DNA of 64,000 bases from DASWYT01 sp965246875 (GTDB lineage Bacteria > Pseudomonadota > Alphaproteobacteria > Micavibrionales > SZUA-601). The DNA lies in NCBI GenBank assembly GCA_965246875.1, contig CBDFFU010000003.1, forward strand, positions 992,001 through 1,056,000, in the 5' to 3' direction. Below the pieces are notes generated by a model. That model saw only the letters and a program-made list of their open reading frames with translations. It was not told where the DNA came from and did not search any database. The translations under genes and the position numbers were made by a program. Shown piece by piece: positions 59,899 to 64,000 of the stretch (within the stretch, counting starts at the first letter, position 1; every line of letters starts with the position of its first letter).

Positions 59899-60306
59899 TT
59901 ACCAGGTAACAGTACCACCCGTTGTATTGGTAATCGGTGCATCAACTTCGGTACCCGTTGATTTACGGACGATACCGTTAGCCAGGGCGTTCATACCAAA
60001 CATCAGGCCAGCGGCAATAATCATGATACCTGGAACGACAAAGCCTTTAGCACCTTCTTTAAAGCCGTCTTTGGCATTAGCATACAATTTGGCAATACCA
60101 CCAACAGCAAATGCTGCTGCCAAAATAATGGATGCTTGTTTAATTAAAGCAGCTGCACCACCGGTCTGGTTGAACAGGACACCAGTTTTGGCCATGGTAC
60201 CGAAGTCAGTTTGCGCGTGGGCCATGTCCATACCCAATGTCATCGTCATCATAACGGTGACAACGGCAACGCCAGCCATAAGCAAATATTTAGAAGTGTA
60301 ACGCAT
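59899..60306 (-). CDS. IcmD/DotP-like membrane protein of the IVB system
   Basis: ATG 60306 (MRYTSKYLLMAGVAVVTVM) is preceded by a strong AGGAGG and its own promoter. The 135-residue product has a signal peptide ending AHAQTDFG. Two membrane helices (IILAAAFAVGGIAKLYANA and FVVPGIMIIAAGLMFGMNAL) are split by the charged loop KDGFKEGAKG. The size and layout fit DotP/IcmD (TraR of IncI plasmids). It stands out by its strong translation signals, which suggests that it is made in excess over its neighbours. Confidence 0.68.
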   Translation of the reverse strand: MRYTSKYLLMAGVAVVTVMMTMTLGMDMAHAQTDFGTMAKTGVLFNQTGGAAALIKQASIILAAAFAVGGIAKLYANAKDGFKEGAKGFVVPGIMIIAAGLMFGMNALANGIVRKSTGTEVDAPITNTTGGTVTW

Positions 60307-60342
60307 GAGAGCCTCCTGTGCGTAGTTGTTAAAGTTAGTTAC

Positions 60343-60371
60343 AGTATAGCATGCTTTCACATGATATTCAA
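60343..60371 (-). promoter_or_regulatory. Internal sigma70 promoter ahead of the IcmD-like gene
   Basis: On the minus strand, TTGAAT (60366-60371) and TATACT (60343-60348) are spaced by 17 bp. The leader is about 35 nt with AGGAGG. The cluster is thus not a single transcript. Confidence 0.72.
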
Positions 60372-60381
60372 ATTATCCGTA

Positions 60382-60777
60382 TCAATTAAACTGGTAAATA
60401 CGGCTGGTTAAATTGTTGCCTTCGATGTTTGGCGTCCGGTTACTATTCCCAAACACGCTCCTCTCCGTAATCAGTGCAAAAGATGTAATGCCCAAAAGAA
60501 GACCGCCGATAACGATTAAAGCAATATTCTTTAAAGGTGCTGCGCTGCGCGGGTCTGCGCCTCCTTTGTAAATGCCATGGATGCCTGCCATTGTTGTCGC
60601 CAAGCTGACCAGAACCGTAATCTGTTTGAAGAATGGCGGAACAGATGCCAACTGGGTTACAATGTTCAAGTTAAATGTCGAAAACTGAATGCCTTGTGCA
60701 TAGGCTGGCATCTGGATTAGTATAACCAGACCTGCTGCAACAGCGATGAATGAAGATTTTGAAAACATCAGTTTCAT
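60382..60777 (-). CDS. Small IcmC-like membrane protein of the IVB system
   Basis: ATG 60777 (MKLMFSKSSFIAVAAGLVILIQMPAYAQG) starts 1 bp after the preceding stop. The 131-residue product has a signal-like N-terminus. Two helices (KQITVLVSLATTMAGIHGIY and KNIALIVIGGLLLGITSFAL) lie around the loop KGGADPRSAAPL. The loop with Pro and basic residues repeats the plan of the other small proteins in this cluster, which suggests gene duplication. Family assignment is by layout and position. Confidence 0.65.
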   Translation of the reverse strand: MKLMFSKSSFIAVAAGLVILIQMPAYAQGIQFSTFNLNIVTQLASVPPFFKQITVLVSLATTMAGIHGIYKGGADPRSAAPLKNIALIVIGGLLLGITSFALITERSVFGNSNRTPNIEGNNLTSRIYQFN

Positions 60778-60778
60778 G

Positions 60779-61765
60779 TTAACACGCAGTTCCGCTGGTA
60801 GGGGAATTAAAGATAAAGTAATGGCAGTCACTGATAAAGGTGTTTTGCACGACCCAGATGAAATACCAGACGTTAGCTAACATGGCACCCGAGATGATGT
60901 GCGTTGTCGCACCTAACAAAGACGCTTGTCCTCCATCAGCAAAGGTTTTCATTTGGAACAATCCACGTATGACCGTAATGTAGCCGACAATTCTGAGGAA
61001 TTGAAAAATGGCCCACAACACGTTTTCTGCACGCTTGCTTAATGCAGATTGATCCACCAGTGTCGCATCCCCGTAGAGGTTGGTATCACCAAAAATTGAT
61101 CCTTCCAATATGCCCATAAAATAACCTAAAGACATCAGCAAGGCGCCAACAAGAAAAATGCTGGATGTGCCAAAACCGCCAGGAGCTGTTGGGCCTTTGC
61201 CATCACCATTAGCGAGACGCTGCACGCCGCGAATAATCAAGATCAGGCCCGCCATATAGCAGAAATAAGGCAGGGCCCGGCTCATAAAAGGCCCAAAAAA
61301 GTTAGTGACAAACCGGCCAAGCGCATGATCAAGGCCAGGCTGATTAAACGTATGGGATGTAGTAACAAGGCTGGCAACCATGCCGCTTTCATTCGTCACA
61401 CTGTTAATCACAACCATGGCAATAAAGGGCAACGAAACAAGCGCTGCGCCGCCGCCAAGTTTGAATAATGATTTGGATAACGGGGGCGCGTTTTGTCCGC
61501 CTTCACCAGAGGCGCGCATACTTTGTATCCCTTGATAGACATACCACAGGCCCAAAATAAAAATGATGGATGAAATAAAGGCCTGTGCCGGGAGAAAGCT
61601 CGTATAGAGAGAATCGGTCATGTCGCCCAAACGCTCTACGGCATAAGCCGGCGTTGCGATCACACAAACAGCAAGCAAATATACAATAAGGCTGGACACA
61701 GAGCGAATCCGGAAAAGGTCAAACGATGGCATGAATCTGTTATGCATAGATTTATTTAAGCACAT
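60779..61765 (-). CDS. IcmC/DotE-like polytopic membrane protein of the IVB system
   Basis: Up to 328 residues; starts at 61765, 61747 (MHNRF) and 61732 (MPSFD) are all possible and none has a good ribosome-binding site. A signal peptide ends TPAYAVE. The body holds about six membrane helices in two similar halves: FISSIIFILGLWYVYQGIQSMRAS, then GGAALVSLPFIAMVVINSV, and later ALPYFCYMAGLILIIRGVQRL, SIFLVGALLMSLGYFMGIL. The repeated layout, helix-Gly/Arg loop-helix, suggests a duplicated IcmC/DotE-type module. The C-terminus includes VWYFIWVVQNTFI. It lies between dotF and the small membrane genes. Confidence 0.68.
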   Translation of the reverse strand: MCLNKSMHNRFMPSFDLFRIRSVSSLIVYLLAVCVIATPAYAVERLGDMTDSLYTSFLPAQAFISSIIFILGLWYVYQGIQSMRASGEGGQNAPPLSKSLFKLGGGAALVSLPFIAMVVINSVTNESGMVASLVTTSHTFNQPGLDHALGRFVTNFFGPFMSRALPYFCYMAGLILIIRGVQRLANGDGKGPTAPGGFGTSSIFLVGALLMSLGYFMGILEGSIFGDTNLYGDATLVDQSALSKRAENVLWAIFQFLRIVGYITVIRGLFQMKTFADGGQASLLGATTHIISGAMLANVWYFIWVVQNTFISDCHYFIFNSPTSGTAC

Positions 61766-61990
61766 GTTAATGTAAATATCAAATAAAATTTTATATAAAT
61801 TTTATCATGATCCTGATTGTTAACGTTTGATATAATTATAGATCACCATGAATAAAACAAGATGAAGGATACAGGGTCCTTAGTACATCGACCTAGCATG
61901 GGGTGTGATTTAAGATCAGTGTCAAAGCTTGTGCTGTACACAGTCGGACAAAACCGCCTGGCAAGCGTTTTAGAGTCTTGATTCGATTCA
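61766..61990. other. AT-rich intergenic region between dotF terminator and dotE-like gene
   Basis: No gene is visible. A TATAAT occurs on the minus strand near 61836-61841, without a good -35 box at 17 bp. The stretch probably holds the promoter of the 61765 gene, but I cannot place it. Confidence 0.4.
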
Positions 61991-61991
61991 C

Positions 61992-62030
61992 AAAAAACGC
62001 CGTGACACTTTAAAAAGCGTATCACGGCGT
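61992..62030 (-). terminator. Rho-independent terminator after dotF
   Basis: On the minus strand the stem ACGCCGTGA, paired with TCACGGCGT, closes a loop of about 16 nt and is followed by TTTTTT. It ends the dotG-dotF transcript. Confidence 0.88.
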
Positions 62031-62059
62031 ATTTGTAGCATTTAGAGAGATAGATTGAG

Positions 62060-63337
62060 TTATTGGCGAATCATCGCTCCGCTGCTGGTTTTGACGATCC
62101 AGGTACCATTATCTTGTTCAACGGCGGTTACGGTTCCGCTGCCTGGCAAGGCTTGGCCAACCGCATAACGGACCATTTCTTCGCTGCCGGATTTCGACAA
62201 CCAGGCACTGCCAGGCTGGGCAGAGCGTAAGATCCAACCAGCGGCTGATGGCACAGCCGCTTTTTTAACAGCTGGTTTTTTAGCTGGTTTCGGTGCAACA
62301 GCCGCTGGCTCAGCAGGTTTGCTGTCAACAGGGGCTAAAGGGGCAGCGTCGTTCATGGTCGGTAGAACGGGTTTTGCAACAGGAGCTATTGGTGACGATT
62401 CTGCCGCCCGTTTTTCCATGGCATCCAGACGCTCAGTCATCATGTCTAGTTTGGCTGTCAGCTGAGCGATTGTTTCGGCCGTTGGCAGATCGTGCAAACG
62501 CATTTCCAGATCGTTGACCTTTTTGGTCAAAGCGGGATCGGCTGTTGCAGCGGCCAGTTCAACGGGATTCGACACAGGGGCCATGCCGTTATCCGTGGTT
62601 GATGTTGGCGTAATGGGACTAACGGCTATGGCGGCCGCTTTTGTCGCTGGTACAGCCACAGGCATGACCGGTGCAGCTGACCCCGGCAATGATGGTTTAA
62701 TCATGGTGTTGTCATCGTCAGGCATTAAGCCGGATGTCGCTTCAGCAACTGGTGTCGCTGGATCATTGGAGTTTACCATCCGAGCTGGTGCTTCGACATT
62801 GGATGGATCGCTTTTCGCAGCGTCTGCAGACGGATTGATAGGTGCAGGTAACGCACTGTTATCCATCGCCCCGGCATCAGCAACGGGTGCTGCAGGTGTT
62901 GCGGCAGGCGCAGGCGGAACTGTTCCGTCATTGGCTGCAGGAACAGCGTTGATCGGTGCAGGCGGCGGGGGCACCATGCCGGCAGCGTCCGTCACGGCTG
63001 GCGGCATCGTACCATCATTCGGTGTAGATGAAACGCCGTTAGGCAAGCTGTTATCAGCTGGTGTTGCAGCCGTTGGCATAGGCGGTACGCCCGACTCCAC
63101 GGCTTGCTCACGGGCCGCTAACAGCGGTTTGAAATAAAATTGATAAGCTGCACCACCGGCACCGGCCAAGATCGCCAGGATTAAAATCATCGGGACCAGG
63201 CTGGATTTCTTTTTCGGCGGAGCGGTGAAATCTTCGGTAAAGCTTGCATCAGTGTGATTGTCCAAGCCATCAAATTGATCAAATTCAGTCTGATCAAAAT
63301 CGGTGTCGTTCGGGCTGTTGAAATTGTCCTGATTCAT
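62060..63337 (-). CDS. dotF: DotF/IcmG-like inner-membrane protein of the type IVB system
   Basis: The 425-residue protein starts at ATG 63337. An acidic cytoplasmic N-terminus (SPNDTDFDQTEFDQFDGL) precedes a single membrane helix (LVPMILILAILAGAGGAAYQF, residues ~47-66). A long Ala/Pro/Thr-rich periplasmic linker (~75-260), a short coiled coil (VNDLEMRLHDLP, then QLTAKLDMMTERLDAMEKRA), and a C-terminal domain (GWILRSAQPGSAWLSKSG, then VRYAVGQALPGSGTVTAVEQDNGTWIV) follow. This plan matches IcmG/DotF and TraP. The linker is longer than in Legionella DotF (269 residues). It lies next to dotG. Confidence 0.85.
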   Translation of the reverse strand: MNQDNFNSPNDTDFDQTEFDQFDGLDNHTDASFTEDFTAPPKKKSSLVPMILILAILAGAGGAAYQFYFKPLLAAREQAVESGVPPMPTAATPADNSLPNGVSSTPNDGTMPPAVTDAAGMVPPPPAPINAVPAANDGTVPPAPAATPAAPVADAGAMDNSALPAPINPSADAAKSDPSNVEAPARMVNSNDPATPVAEATSGLMPDDDNTMIKPSLPGSAAPVMPVAVPATKAAAIAVSPITPTSTTDNGMAPVSNPVELAAATADPALTKKVNDLEMRLHDLPTAETIAQLTAKLDMMTERLDAMEKRAAESSPIAPVAKPVLPTMNDAAPLAPVDSKPAEPAAVAPKPAKKPAVKKAAVPSAAGWILRSAQPGSAWLSKSGSEEMVRYAVGQALPGSGTVTAVEQDNGTWIVKTSSGAMIRQ

Positions 63338-63382
63338 GATTTGCCTTCATAAGATTTTATAGTTGAAAAAAGCGAAGCCGAT

Positions 63383-64000
63383 TTAGCGGTAAACACCGTT
63401 ACCCGGTGTCACAATACGCGTTGTTGACGGATATGTCGATGTTGTTGAATAGCCGTTTGGCATCGTTGTCGTCGGGACTGGCTGTGGCGCGACACCCGTT
63501 GATGTGACGGGCTGGGTGTTCAACCCAGGCTGTTGTTGCTGACCCGTCTGATTCACATAAGCTTTGGCCGCATCCTGTTGCTGTTGATAGGCAGGTGTAC
63601 CCAGCAAGGAATCATCACCACTGGCATCCGTGATTGCCGTCGTAAACAGCAAGCCCATGCGGGTGCCGGTTGCAACCTTCACGGTCACCGGCTTGTTCTG
63701 GCCCTCTTGCTGCACAATCTGGCCCACCTGGTTTGCGGCTTCAGCAGCCCCTTGATACGCGGCCTGACGTCCATTTAACCCTTGAGTCGTGGCAAGCGTA
63801 CTGCTGTTGTTCACGACAACTGTTGTGCCCAATTGCGAAATGGCATTTGCGTAACCTTGCAGGAACTTGGCGGCGGCTGGAATCAAAATGCGCATTGTGT
63901 AGTGATGATCCACATCGGTTGCCATACCAGGCAGGGTCGTTGCGGGATCAAGCGCATAAGCTTCGATACTGTATTCTTTGCCTTTATAGATGGCACGGCT
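63383..64000 (-). CDS. dotG: DotG/IcmE-like core protein, C-terminal part (runs off the window)
   Basis: The frame is open to the window edge, so only the last ~205 residues are seen. The VirB10-like C-terminal domain is clear: YKGKEYSIEAYALDPATTLPGMATDVDHHYTMRI in pieces, LIPAAAKFLQGYANAI, and the final VKVATGTRMGLLFTT. This domain forms the outer-membrane core of Dot/Icm systems with DotC, DotD and DotH. A Gln/Pro/Thr-rich tail after it (QQQQDAAKAYVNQTGQQQQ) is longer than usual. The start and any pentapeptide-repeat region lie beyond 64000. Confidence 0.9.
   Translation of the reverse strand, partial: SRAIYKGKEYSIEAYALDPATTLPGMATDVDHHYTMRILIPAAAKFLQGYANAISQLGTTVVVNNSSTLATTQGLNGRQAAYQGAAEAANQVGQIVQQEGQNKPVTVKVATGTRMGLLFTTAITDASGDDSLLGTPAYQQQQDAAKAYVNQTGQQQQPGLNTQPVTSTGVAPQPVPTTTMPNGYSTTSTYPSTTRIVTPGNGVYR

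Noticed and set aside
62514..63137. Open frame of 207 codons on the plus strand
   Set aside because: It is antisense to the low-complexity linker of dotF, Gly/Ala/Val-rich for that reason only.
1..64000. CRISPR arrays, rRNA genes, replication origin
   Set aside because: No regularly spaced repeats, no rRNA-like stretches and no cluster of DnaA boxes were seen.

Overview
The window reads as chromosomal DNA of an alphaproteobacterium of moderate GC. The evidence is the pyruvate dehydrogenase operon with a lipoyl domain fused to E1-beta, an RNase E with a long acidic insertion, the order recO-parC-ftsB-pdh, rne next to an AMIN-type amidase, a FabI and a 7Fe ferredoxin of alphaproteobacterial type, and a valyl-tRNA synthetase of the archaeal/Rickettsia type. 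The family below class cannot be settled from sequence alone. A Dot/Icm-type (IVB) secretion cluster at the right end hints at a host- or prey-associated or conjugative lifestyle, which is inference.

Layout. 0.1-2.8 kb: an LpxR-like lipid A deacylase, then a response-regulator/HATPase gene cut in two by a complete IS1595-family element with 18-bp inverted repeats and an 8-bp target duplication. 2.9-15.2 kb: a type I secretion island, consisting of a 1230-residue repeat protein, two ABC exporter subunits with degenerate motifs, an HlyD-type adaptor, then an Hpt protein, a CHASE3 hybrid kinase and a single-domain response regulator. 15.2-18.5 kb: Tag glycosylase, a YddA-type ABC transporter, and small envelope proteins including a 46-residue lipoprotein. 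18.7-19.9 kb: a decayed island at tRNA-Ser(CGA) with att-like repeats, an integrase stump and a dehydrogenase stump. 19.9-23.6 kb: two tandem BPL_N-type amidotransferase-like proteins, a LysE exporter and a C39-like protease. 23.6-36.4 kb: recO, parC, ftsB, the PDH operon (pdhA, pdhB, pdhC, lpd) with extra small genes between its members, chorismate mutase, a two-part DMT transporter, a pseudouridine synthase and rsmD. 36.4-43.4 kb: a half-size M16 peptidase, a hydrolase, a phosphoesterase, trmB, an HD protein, a prenyl synthase gene with an in-frame amber codon, metK and an LptM-like lipoprotein. 43.4-57.9 kb: valS, a bPH_2 protein, rne with a long leader, amiC, a TcpQ-domain protein, a frameshifted solute-binding protein, fdxA, an orphan regulator, a glycine-zipper lipoprotein and fabI. 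58.0-64.0 kb: a Dot/Icm cluster on the minus strand (dotG, dotF, several small inner-membrane proteins, dotN), facing an AT-rich orphan gene.

Three themes stand out. First, the adhesin, exporter and phosphorelay genes are arranged as one sensing-and-secretion unit. Second, AT-rich genes of unknown or peptidase-like function are scattered among housekeeping operons; four have their own near-consensus promoters and two of these look leaderless. Third, the PDH complex appears to carry its only visible lipoyl domain on E1-beta, because the E2 begins directly with the peripheral-subunit-binding domain.
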